From positions 2,356,001 through 2,420,000 of the forward strand of contig NC_085109.1 in the NCBI RefSeq assembly GCF_030269925.1: a stretch of 64,000 nucleotides of DNA, in the 5' to 3' direction. Position numbers and translations under genes: made by a program. Positions 54,394 through 64,000 of the stretch are shown one piece after another (positions within the stretch are counted from its first letter, which is position 1; the number at the start of each line of letters is the position of its first letter). Below the pieces are notes generated by a model. The model was not told where the DNA came from. It ran no database searches and saw only the letters and a list, made by a program, of their open reading frames with translations. The stretch is from Bombyx mori. Taxonomy: Eukaryota > Arthropoda > Insecta > Lepidoptera > Bombycidae.

Positions 54394-54414
54394 GTCGATC
54401 CACGTCCGACGCTT

Positions 54415-54760
54415 CTGAATGAAAGCGCGGACAATTACAAGCTTTCCTAGTTTCACGTTTCTGCGAGGTTTAATTGCACGGTAATTACGTGTTATTATTG
54501 CGTAATGTGCGTAATCTTAGTTAAAGTGTGACCGCGATTCGGAAGGCGGGTCCAATTCTGGCGGGTACGTGTTTAACGCTGAGTTACGGTGAGATCTCTT
54601 GGTTTTCTCGTTGCGTAACAGTTCGCGTCAATGACGATTGTTAGTCGTAGTCGAAAGCTTAATCGAATGTTCGAGAATTAACTTCTAGCGTTCGTCATTT
54701 AGATGTCGGACGGTAATAATAATAAATGAATTTCGTGTGTATTACTCGGGGCAATCTGGG
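54415..54760 (-). promoter_or_regulatory. region just upstream of forked exon 1, possible 5' UTR or promoter
   Basis: This is sequence 5' of the first coding exon, with more CpG than the surrounding AT-rich DNA between about 54530 and 54680. It includes the in-frame stop at 54517-54519. I see no clear TATA box or TCAGT initiator on the minus strand, so the transcription start is not placed. It may instead be intron if the acceptor-like site at 54415 is used. Confidence 0.3.
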
Positions 54761-54853
54761 CTAATGCGTTTTCATAATGCCATTAATACAATGAAATGTT
54801 AACGGCTGTAATTAATTCAACATCAATCTGTGTTTTTAGTTTAAGTTTATCAA

Positions 54854-55237
54854 TCTATACTAATATTATGAAGAGGAAAGATTTGTTTGTTTGTATTGAA
54901 TAGGCTCCGAAACTACGGAACGGATTTGAAAAATTCTGTCACTGTTTGGAAGCTACACTATTCACGAGTGACATAGGCTATAATCTTTTTTGAAAAAAAA
55001 AAAGGGATCCTTACTAAAACTAATGATGTAACCCAAGGTGTAAATAAATTACCAAAAATATTCTTTACACCGCGTGCCCTGCGAAAAGTATTGATGATGA
55101 TTGAGCAGCATATTATTATGTCTAACTATTATAGTTATGCCGCAACAAGTGTTCTTTTATAAAAAAACAAAAAAAAAACCTTAAATATCGTTTAAATTTT
55201 TGCTAAAGACCCGAGCGGAGCCGGAGCGTGCCGCTAG
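54854..55237 (+). mobile_element. non-autonomous Helitron, family D, complete
   Basis: A|TCTATACTAATATTATGAAG ... GAGCGGAGCCGGAGCGTGCC then GCTAG|T. Both termini and the A/T insertion site are present. A split copy lies at 25409. Confidence 0.8.
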
Positions 55238-55374
55238 TATTTTTATAAAACAGAAATGGACTGTAGTTGATTCTTTGGAAACATCATTTTTAATTATTTA
55301 TTTTTTTAATAAATTAAATTTAAACTTTTTTAATGTTTTGTTATGTTTATTTTGGATTATCTAGTAAATCTTTT

Positions 55375-55520
55375 ACTGATAGTAGGAAGACTTTTGAGCC
55401 CTCACGGGTAGGTACCAGCCTATTTCTGCCGTGAAGCAGTAATGCGTTTCGGTTTGAAAGTTACTCCGGTAACCACTTAACACCAGGTGGGTCGTGAGCA
55501 CGTCCGATCATGTAGAAATT
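55375..55520 (+). mobile_element. Bm1: Bm1 SINE, internally deleted
   Basis: The 5' part up to GCGTTTCGGTTTGAAAG is joined directly to CCGGTAACCACTTAACACC. Confidence 0.8.
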
Positions 55521-55524
55521 CAAA

Positions 55525-56405
55525 AAAGTTTTTTTATTTTTTATTTATTTAATATTAGCGACTGACAAACGTTTTCACCGAGTATTAATTAGCATGAGTC
55601 CTAACGAAGATTCTATCTATCGATTAATTTTGCAATCAGATTAAAACCTGCACATGGTAACGAAAATTTCAAGATGACCGCTTGCATGTTATCGAACGTA
55701 AATATAAAAACACAAAACAACCGAATTTTTCAAGGAAATTCGCACAACTTCGCGTCGAGTGTTGCCACTTCCAAACAATTTTCTTCTAACAGTCAATCAA
55801 TTTTAACGTAATTAACGTTGATTTTATGACACTAATTAACATTAAACACGAAAAAGACACAACTTGTATGTACCTGTCAAGTGCATTACATTTTTTTAAT
55901 TGACATTATATTCACCCGGCGTCCGATGCTCAGTCACCGTGAAATGACATATTCCTGACTAACTTTCTACGCCATATTGCATGCAAATAATCAGTTTTAG
56001 ATTTAATTAGACTTTACAAAATTCAATCGCCGTCTTATTTGTATTTTATTAAACGTAGTTGTGAATTAGGAATTTCATCGCTTCGTCTTCCTTAAGCATT
56101 TTTAAAGTGCAGTGAAGATAATTTTGTGATTTATTATCAAGAAAAATTGCAGCATAATGTGGATGACATTGTCATTGACAGTGCGAATTCGTGAATAGAT
56201 TCCATCCCGCTTTAGCGTAGCGGGAATAGCCTCTTAGAGTCTAAATAATCTAGGGCTTAGAATACCAGCGATTAGGTAGGGATTTAAAGAAAAATACACT
56301 CCACATTCTCAATGTTAATAATAGCACATACTAGGTGCTATACAGATTCTAAATCGGTATCACAGTATTAAATATACTATATTGTATATCCTTATGGTTA
56401 TGACA
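55525..56405. other. upstream region, no recognised gene
   Basis: AT-rich. A small LINE-A-related scrap (CGGGAATAGCCTC...CAGCGATTAGGTAGGG) lies at 56210-56285. Confidence 0.4.
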
Positions 56406-56409
56406 TATG

Positions 56410-56572
56410 CTATGGCATGTCCTTCTTCAAACGAAGCTTGCTAAGAGTATTTAGCACCAGACAGCGGCTTGGCTCTGCCCTTGTCATTCCTGACATCCAT
56501 GAGCGACAGTAACCACTCACCATCAAATGGGACGTATGCTCGTCTGCCTAAAAGAGAAATTAAAAAAATAAT
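56410..56572 (+). mobile_element. LINE-B 3' end, diverged
   Basis: GGCATGTCCTTCTTCAAACG, GGCTTGGCTCTGCCCTTGTC, GTAACCACTCACCATC, then poly(A)-like end. Confidence 0.7.
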
Positions 56573-56627
56573 AATAGGACAATACGGTTGTTTTTGGTTG
56601 TCGAATTTTGAATATTAATCCCTGATA

Positions 56628-56838
56628 ACATTTTTTTTACTACCTAAGCTGACAGCCTTGAGAGGCTATTTCAGCGTAACCTTAGCTAGTAGGTGAGATA
56701 ACGGGGCTCAAACCGGAGTGATGCTAACACTGACCCTATCGGGAGCAGTGCTTCGCAGAATCTACCACCAGATCGGAAACGCGACCCTCTGAGAAGATCC
56801 GGCGAGAAACTCAATGGGCTGTGTCTGTGGGTGGTGAT
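56628..56838 (-). mobile_element. LINE-A 3' end
   Basis: Poly(T), ACTACCTAAGCTGACAGCCT, then the standard tail to AATGGGCTGTGTCTGTGGG. Confidence 0.8.
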
Positions 56839-57296
56839 AATAACAGTGATCGTTACTATAGGTATAATTTTGAACTGAAGAAACATAGGAGTTACCCAAC
56901 AAATAACTATAAACTTATTAGAAAAGCCTACATTTAAATAACGTATAATCTCAAAACGACAGACTATTTTTCAAAACTTACAAAGCAATCAAAGCTCTAG
57001 CTGGTTTCGCTCTCCAAAAAATGCATCACGAAATCGTTAAAGCATTTCCAGACTAATTACAATGCAAATTCATGTATACGAATTGAGTTATTAACAATAG
57101 AAACGAAATGTGACAATTTTAATGGCGTGGAACTAGTTCATAGCTTTTTCCAAGCAGTAATAGCATAGATAATACACACGGTTTTAAAACACACAGTTCT
57201 TTTGACTAGTGATTTCATGATTCCAACTGTCTCTTTTTTTCTCTGACGATTATAATCAAACTTACATCATCTCTCGTGTAACTACAGATACAACAT

Positions 57297-57542
57297 TTTT
57301 TTTCTATTGCTTAGATGGGTGGACGAGCTTACAGCCCACCTGGTGTTAAGTGGTTACTGGAGCCCATAGACATCTACAACGCAAATGCGCCACCCACCTT
57401 GAGATATAAGTTCTAAGGTCTCAGTATAGTTACAGCGGCTGCCCCACCCTTCAAACCGAAACGCATTACTGCTTCACGGCAGAAATAGGCGGGGTGGTGG
57501 TACCTGAACGTGCGGACTCACAAGAGTTCCTACCACTAGTAA
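57297..57542 (-). mobile_element. Bm1: Bm1 SINE, 5'-truncated
   Basis: TTTTTTTCTATTGCTTAGAT to GTTCCTACCACTAGTA. Confidence 0.92.
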
Positions 57543-57904
57543 AACAACTTTTAGAATGAATGAATAAGTTACAATCCCAAACCTCGAGTCTCTAAAATAA
57601 GAGAGGATTCCACTAGGTATGAACATAGCATAGGCTTTTGAAATGAAATAAGGTGAACGCCACGATCGATTTTATTGAAAAATTTCAACGTCACGTGTTG
57701 CCGTCACATATTGTTATGAAAACCCATTATTTTTTAGAGCCATTGTTATGACGTGAACTCTTTTATGCGAGGTTTTAAATGAACTTTTAAGTGACATTCA
57801 TAATTTAATTCAGAATTCATGAATATTGAAATTCTTTAGTGCTCAAAAATTAGCTAAGCATTTTTAGTGCTCATAATACTGAAAGGAGCTATGTAGGTCT
57901 ACGT

Positions 57905-58374
57905 GGATTTTTTAAGGCCCTTATAGGCAGACGAGTATACAGCCCACCTGATGGTGAGTGGTTCCCGTCGCCCATGGACGTCAGCAATGCCAGGGGCGGA
58001 GCCAAACCCCTGCCTACCGTTAAGTACTCTCCGCAAGCCTCGTTGAAGAACGACATGTCATAGCACTCGGGAAATACCGTGGAGGGGAGCTCATTCCGAA
58101 GCCGGATGGTACGTGGCAAAAAAGATCGCTGGAAACGCACTGTGGATGAGCACAGTGGCTCTAGGTAGTATGGATGAACTCTACTCCGGTGGCGGGCTGT
58201 GCGATGGTAAAAACGAGATGATGGGATCATCTCAAGCAATACCTCAGAGCACTCCCCATAGAACATACGGTACAAAATACAGAGGGAACTGAAGTCCCTC
58301 AGCAAACCCAGAGGTTCCAAACGATCCATGAGAATGGGATTATCGACAATCCGACCGGCCAGGCTGATAACCAA
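57905..58374 (-). pseudogene. LINE-B ORF2 C-terminal end, best coding copy
   Basis: A minus-strand frame of about 160 codons: [80 protein letters not shown]. The leading [12 protein letters not shown] and the LPSTVFP block are what one expects at the end of a jockey/CR1-type ORF2, after the reverse transcriptase. It is 5'-truncated, so inactive. The DNA 3' of the frame is the LINE-B tail seen elsewhere. Confidence 0.82.
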
Positions 58375-58379
58375 TACCG

Positions 58380-61225
58380 ATAAGCCTCGGTTGAGTCACT
58401 GATCCTATATTGGTATTAAACGTTCCCGGATTTATCCCCGGATTAAAACTTGTAGTATAAACGCGGAACCATAGAGATAACCCATAAATCATATTGTATT
58501 TTAAAATCAAATCTGATCACACTTTAACTAAATTAAAAAAAATCACACACTCTAAATAAAACAAACAAAAAAATACTTTGCAAAGAGAACACCGTAATTC
58601 ACATAATATAGATATTAACAATAATCCATTTCGAGAAATATTGCGCAATTTTCACATTCACTCTCGCACCGCACACATTAAATTGTTAATTCACTTTCGT
58701 TCAAAACACGCTTAACAATTAAATCCATAATTCAAGTGAACACTGGTTTTAATATAATAAGAAGAAAAAAATGTCGCACAACAGCAAAAAGGCGCGAAAT
58801 TTTAAGCTTCTCACTACAAAATGGCGCGCGTTCTCCGTGAATGTTTTGTGTAAGATTAATCGTCAACGTAATTACGTACGGTTGACTATGTTGAATTGCG
58901 CGTATGAAGCGACTGTCGGGCGGGCACCGTCCTCAGTCTTTCTCCCAATCCTACATGATCATACAGTACAATGTACATAGAAAATTAACGAGTGGCGCAT
59001 CGTTGTTCCATTTGACAGCCGTACGCAAATGTCATCGGCGGTCTGTAGGCAGCGGTAGGCAAGCGCAGGCTCAGGGAAACCGGCTTTATTTTAATTATAC
59101 AGATAATGTAAGAGTGAAATTACACATAGAAACTTGTTAACGATTGTGTAATTATGTTAATGTCTGATTGAATGTGGTTACGACATGAAAATTTTAAATT
59201 TTGTTATTTTGAGGGAATTACGAAGGCGAATAATCAAGTTTATGTAGCTTAAGTTATTAAATATATTTATGATGATTACTTAGGTGAAAGCGGTTAGAAG
59301 TATAATAATACGAGCACTTCAAAATATGGGAAATATAATCTTGAAATTGAAAGTAAAAAAGTAAGCAAATAAAAACAATCAAAAAAACAATCGTAACGGA
59401 ATTTACGTGGGTAAAATGTCAAACAAAAAACATTTACCATAAATTAAATTAAATCATCGATTTTAAATTTATATAAAACTACTTTAAAAATCGTGTGTTT
59501 AATATTTTGTCTTTTTTTATTTCGTCGACATTTGAATATTGTGCTTTGTCTTTTTTTTTCTATAAATGTTTTTATTAAAGCACTAATAAATAGTTTTAAT
59601 AAAGCCTACCACTCACGATACCGAAAAAAACACTACAAATTTAAATATAATTGAGTATCACATGATTGAAACAAACAAATCTGTAACTCCATAATCATTT
59701 AGATTTACAACTGAACACCATGAACGTTTTTGACCTTAGCAAGTAGAAATATAGAATATGTATTTCTAATGCAGTCCATACTTAGTAGCAATGTTTATCA
59801 CATTATTGTATTTGAAAAAGTTTTAAGTTAAAAACAATTAAAACACAATATAGAGGAAGAGATAGCTAGCGAGTAAAGAGATGTTTCAAGAGTATGCGGT
59901 ATACATTACATGTGTATATTAATATACAGATATAGGACGCCTCATTTTGTTCGCTAGGTTTTGTCTAGTCGACACCCAAAAAGCTTAAAAATAAAAAAAT
60001 TGATTAAAAAATTGACGAACTTATTAGTGTCGACATCAATACTTAATATAGTGTCAAGTCGTTATCAATAGGGCCCTGAAACTGCGATACTTTAAGACAA
60101 AAATTTTTTGTATGGAAACTAGCGACATCTTGTAACGGATACCCCTAAGCGTTTTTAATGTTGAGGCATTTAATTATTGTATGAATTTATTGTATGAAAA
60201 TAAAAAATCATACAAGTATTTATTTGTTATAGACAAATTGATTAAATTTTATCAATTTGTAGTTTCCGAAAATTTACAAAATCCTTCATTAAAAATAAAA
60301 TATAAGATAGCTAATATGCTACTGCCATCTACAGGAGCAATGAGAAACTAGCCAGCGAAGCCATCTAGTGGCCGACACCCGACAGCCGATTTTTGTTGAG
60401 TGCTTGAGCTGCTTATCTATAACTAATTTATGTATATTATCTATGGTTACCAAAGCCTGGAATAATAGAACTAAAGCTCTGATAATGAGACGTTATTTCG
60501 AAGTCACAATGGGCAATGATCCTTTTGTTTATTTTCTTTGATTAAATGGCTTTATTCAAACAGATATATTTGCCTATTTTTTACATATACTATCTGCTTA
60601 AGATTCAAAAATCCGTTTTGTTATGATCTTAATAATAACCTAAAAACACCTTTCCAATAATTTCAATTCAAGGCATGAAAGCAGTCACGACTTAAACACT
60701 TTTATGACTTAAATATTAATCCGAATATGTTTCAGAGAATATTGTACTTATATCGAAGAACAAATAATAATTACGTGTTTATTTGTCGAAGGAGATTGAT
60801 ATAAAGATGAAAGTAATGTCACAGGTTAATTTTTTTTTATGCAATGTTAACGCTTTCTTTATATTACTCATGTAAACACCTTGAAAAGCGATAACATTTT
60901 CAATTTATTATTTAATAAAAGTATGATTAATAAAAAAAAAATCAATTTCTTGAATTTATTTAAACTATATTTTCTAAAAATAATAATTTTAAATTGGAAC
61001 TTTTTCGATCGTCATCTACGATGCGATCAGCACTGGCATCTTATTCGTGGCAAAAGGCGTTTCGGCGTAAAAGTAGGCTGGATGATGACAGGGCACCAAA
61101 GACTTTTTGGTTGGAACGCGAAGAGCGAGGCTGTTAATTAATTTATTTTGTTAATTTAGTTTTCTTTTTCCTAATAGCCTAAGGGGCTATTTCAGCTACG
61201 CTTAGACTAGTGTTAATTTAGTGCC
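58380..61225. other. upstream region without recognised genes
   Basis: Nearly 3 kb of AT-rich DNA. A short frame at 58771-58980 (starting MSHNSKKARNFK, with many ATGGCGCG-like triplets) has no recognisable match and no splice support. Two ATCTAGTGGC/CATCTTGTAA motifs lie near 60130-60370. No repeat tails were found. Confidence 0.4.
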
Positions 61226-61229
61226 TCTT

Positions 61230-61505
61230 CAGGTTTAAACGTGTATATTTTTACATTATTAGCTAATATTAGTAGTTTAAAAACCGTTTAGCATCTGTGA
61301 AATTTCAAAGGTTTGGAAAAATGAAGTTCTGGGTTTGTTCCGAACAGCCCACTGTAATTTCAGTAAATTCCCACCATTTCGCTAGGACGTTATTGAATTT
61401 CATCTCATTTCTTTCTATTTCATTCCAATAGATAACCATTTCAAACAAACCAACTTCATTTCACTCCTCGTCATTTTCGTATTCTCCATTTTCTATTATA
61501 TTATA
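61230..61505. mobile_element. fold-back family copy (AAATGAAAT arms), single arm
   Basis: ACCGTTTAGCATCTGTGAAA, CTGTAATTTCAGTAAATTCC and TCATCTCATTTC...CATTCCAATAGATAACCATT match, in order, the arm at 29623-29825. It is diverged. Confidence 0.6.
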
Positions 61506-61509
61506 TAAT

Positions 61510-62125
61510 AAAATGGATGATTTTCATAAAAACAAAACTGGCAACAATGGCATCCCAATTGTAATACAGTAGAGAAGAAGACAGACAATCAACAAATAGA
61601 ACGCGGCTGGAACCAAGTGTCACCTCTAGTATTATAATCAACTAGACATCATTAAACGCTTTGTTTTTCATAACGTTACAGAATTCAGTTTCACTCGTTA
61701 TGTGTAATTCTGTCAATTAATTAAAGCGATAAATCATCATCACGCCTCACTGCAACTAACAAGTCACAATGTGTATTTTCCGAACAGCATTTTACGACAC
61801 AAACTTAATATGTAGCATTCAATGTGTTAATGAAAGATTCAAATAATTTTTATACGTCAAAAATGTTTTTGTTTTGGTAGTAGCATTGAAGAAAACCTTT
61901 TACAATAAATATTTTAGTTCGTTGTAGTACAAACAGATTTATTCTGGTTTTGGTTTCGAAAACGTCTAACTAACACCGCTTAAATTAGCATAGGAATAAA
62001 AAAAAACATAAAAATTTAATTTTTTTTGTTTTCATTTACCTCTTTTCCTGAGAGCAGACTAAGGATTCACATGATATAAAGCCAGCTTAAAGGCCGGCGG
62101 CTAAAAAAATCTTTGTACAATCCTC
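61510..62125. other. upstream region, no recognised feature
   Basis: AT-rich. No gene or repeat boundary was recognised. Confidence 0.4.
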
Positions 62126-62127
62126 CA

Positions 62128-62348
62128 TTTTTTTCCCCTAAGTATTTGCTGGTAGCCTAAGGGCTATTCCAGCTACGCCCGGACGCATAGGTGAGGTCAC
62201 AAGACGGCTAGGGACGGGTAGGGTAGGTGAGAATTTGCGAACACCAGCCCTAGCAAGAGTAGTGCTTCGCAGACTATACCACCGCATCGGAATCACGACC
62301 CAATAAAAAAATCCGGCGAGAAACTCAGTGGGCTTACTACTAATAGTG
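62128..62348 (-). mobile_element. diverged LINE-A-related 3' end
   Basis: TTGCTGGTAGCCTAAGGGCT, CCAGCCCTAGCAAGAGTAGT, AAAATCCGGCGAGAAACTCA. Same subfamily as 3622 and 38560. Confidence 0.75.
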
Positions 62349-62357
62349 GCGGTCAAG

Positions 62358-62500
62358 TTTTTTATTTTATTGCTTAGATGGGTGGACGAGCTCCCAGCCC
62401 ATCTGGTCTTAAGTGGGTACCGGAGCCCATAGACATCTACAACGTAAATTCACCACTCACCTTGAGATATAAGTTTTAAGGTCTCAGTATAGTTACAATT
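62358..62500 (-). mobile_element. Bm1: Bm1 SINE, 3' part
   Basis: TTTTATTTTATTGCTTAGAT to GTCTCAGTATAGTTACAA. Confidence 0.88.
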
Positions 62501-62936
62501 CTGAAGTTCTGATGAGATATTGCGAAAACTGTAGGTTTCACCTATATTCTAGTCTCTGTATCAAATTGTACTGACAAATAAATAGAGCTGTATAATAAAG
62601 TTCTTAGCATACAAAATCGCGTGCACACGCTCTGATAATCATAAGCTAAGCCACCTTCAGAGCACTCACAAACCCGAATTGCCTCTCACCGCAATACGTA
62701 ATAAGTTAAAACGGTAATTGTTGTAGCCGAAAACATTTGCTAGCATCTACATACTAGACCACCAGAGCTAAGCAAGTATAAAGTACTAGTCGAACCCGGG
62801 GCTCGCTTTTCTGTCCGATCTCTGATTTGAATTTGATCCGATGGCTACCAGACTTCACGGGATTGCTCGCTAGCCATTCTGAAGGCTTCATAAAAATTTC
62901 GTAATATAAAATATCACTACATAGTATAAAACAAAT

Positions 62937-63172
62937 CACTGGTGGTAGGACCTCTTGGGAGTCCGGACGGGTAGGTACCACCACCCCGCCTATTTCCGCC
63001 GTGAAGCAGTAATGCGTTTCGGTTCGAAGGGTGGGGTAGCCGTTGTAACTATACTGAGACCTTAGAACTTATATCTCGAGGTGGGTGGCGCATTTACGTT
63101 GTAGATGTCTATAGGCTCCAGTAACCACTTAACACCAGGTGGGCTGTGAGCTCGTCCATCCATCTAAAAAAA
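62937..63172 (+). mobile_element. Bm1: Bm1 SINE, 5'-truncated
   Basis: CACTGGTGGTAGGACCTCTT to CATCTAAAAAAAAAAAA. The poly(A) abuts the Helitron that follows. Confidence 0.92.
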
Positions 63173-63176
63173 AAAA

Positions 63177-63374
63177 AACAAAGTCGCTTTCTCTGTCCGT
63201 ATATCCCTATGTGTGCTTAAATCTTTAAAACTACGTAGCGGATTTTGATGCGGTTTTTTTTAATAGATAGAGTGACTGAATAGGAAAGCTTATATGTATA
63301 ATAACATCCATTAAATAGTGGAGAAATCAATAATAAATTACAGTTTCCGAAAAGAAGCGAGGGCGGGTCGCTAG
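63177..63374 (+). mobile_element. non-autonomous Helitron, family C'
   Basis: CAAAGTCGCTTTCTCTGTCC ... GAAGCGAGGGCGGGTCGCTAG|T, the inverse of 19667-19887. The 5' end is replaced by the Bm1 poly(A). Confidence 0.7.
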
Positions 63375-63390
63375 TATATTATAATAATGG

Positions 63391-63666
63391 TTTTTTTTTA
63401 TTGCTTAGATAGGTGGACGAGCTCACAGCCCACCTGGTGTTAAGTGGTTACTGGAGCCCATAGACATCCACAACGTAAATGCGCCACCCACCTTGAGATA
63501 TAACCGAAACGCATTACTGCTTCAAGGCAGAAATAGGCAGGGCGGTGGTACCCACCCGCGCGGACTCACAAGAGGTCCTACTACCAGTAATTACGCAAAT
63601 TATAATTTTGCGGGTTTCATTTTTATTACACGATGTTATTCCTTCACCGTGGAAGTCAATCGTGAT
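63391..63666 (-). mobile_element. Bm1: Bm1 SINE with internal deletion
   Basis: From poly(T) to GTGGAAGTCAATCGTGA. The segment between GAGATATAA and CCGAAACGCATTACTGC is missing. Confidence 0.9.
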
Positions 63667-63670
63667 TTGC

Positions 63671-63718
63671 TCCTATGCAAATAAATATCGATTTGAAGTG
63701 ACATTTATTTGCATAGGA
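63671..63718. repeat. hairpin, 19-bp arms
   Basis: TCCTATGCAAATAAATATC and GACATTTATTTGCATAGGA pair with one mismatch around a 10-base loop. Each arm contains ATGCAAAT. It sits at the broken head end of the neighbouring Bm1. Confidence 0.75.
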
Positions 63719-63719
63719 C

Positions 63720-64000
63720 CTTTTTAATTTATTTTTTCTCCGATAACAGAAAGTCTTAAGTACAAACAAATGGTATACACTATTGTTTTTTGTGCTTGAA
63801 CCTTAAAGTTTATTTTATATTGATTGAATTAGGAGTTTAACGAACTCACGGCTCACCTGATATAAAGTAGTCAGCAAAACCCAGTCAGGCTTAAAAATTG
63901 CATTTGGCTCCATACCTACTTTGTGTAATGCAATCACAGCGATTCGGTTCTCTTTATCACCCCACTCCAATTTAATATCGCAAAATATTGTACAATGTAT
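63720..64000. other. window edge, weak SINE-like scrap
   Basis: CGAACTCACGGCTCACCTGA at about 63840 resembles a decayed Bm1 tail. Nothing more could be assigned. Confidence 0.35.

Noticed and set aside
53569..53955. 128-codon plus-strand frame opposite exon 1
   Set aside because: Antisense shadow of the supported minus-strand coding exon.
58771..58980. Small plus-strand frame starting MSHNSKKARNF as a possible gene
   Set aside because: No similarity recognised, no initiator or donor that convinces; a chance frame is likelier.

Overview
The window is insect nuclear DNA, almost certainly silkworm (Bombyx mori or a very close relative). The diagnosis rests on about thirty copies of the tRNA-derived SINE Bm1, three of them close to full length, plus silkworm-type non-LTR retrotransposon tails, Helitron ends and MITEs. 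The background is AT-rich, and no bacterial or organellar features are present.

One protein-coding gene spans nearly all of it on the minus strand: the insect orthologue of espin, called forked in Drosophila, an ankyrin-repeat actin-bundling protein. Only parts of four of its exons fall in long open frames. Reading splice sites by eye gives nine exons, in transcription order: 54393..53513, 48667..48512, 19111..18928, 11583..11401, 7811..7707, 7095..6864, 5222..5055, 1947..1842 and 951..855. Every donor is GT, every acceptor is AG, all phases agree, and the exons sum to 2,112 nt, or 704 codons with no stop. The model has a basic N-terminal extension, an ankyrin block that lines up with espin, and a Ser/Pro/Gly-rich middle. 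The 3' end, where espins carry their WH2 and actin-bundling modules, lies beyond coordinate 1.

Region by region: 1-19 kb holds eight of the nine exons between SINEs, LINE tails, Helitrons and piggyBac-like MITEs. 19.1-48.5 kb is one 29-kb intron crowded with mobile DNA, including a 972-bp-arm palindrome at 28.1-30.6 kb, a smaller fold-back element, a Helitron/MITE cluster at 24.9-25.9 kb and several nested insertions with readable target-site duplications. 48.5-54.5 kb holds the first two coding exons. 54.5-64 kb is upstream of the first coding exon and shows only repeats and unassigned AT-rich DNA.

No second cellular gene, RNA gene or CRISPR array can be supported. The strongest candidates for something new are the long transcribed palindrome (a possible hairpin-RNA or siRNA source), the N-terminal extension, and transposons sitting within tens of bases of splice sites.
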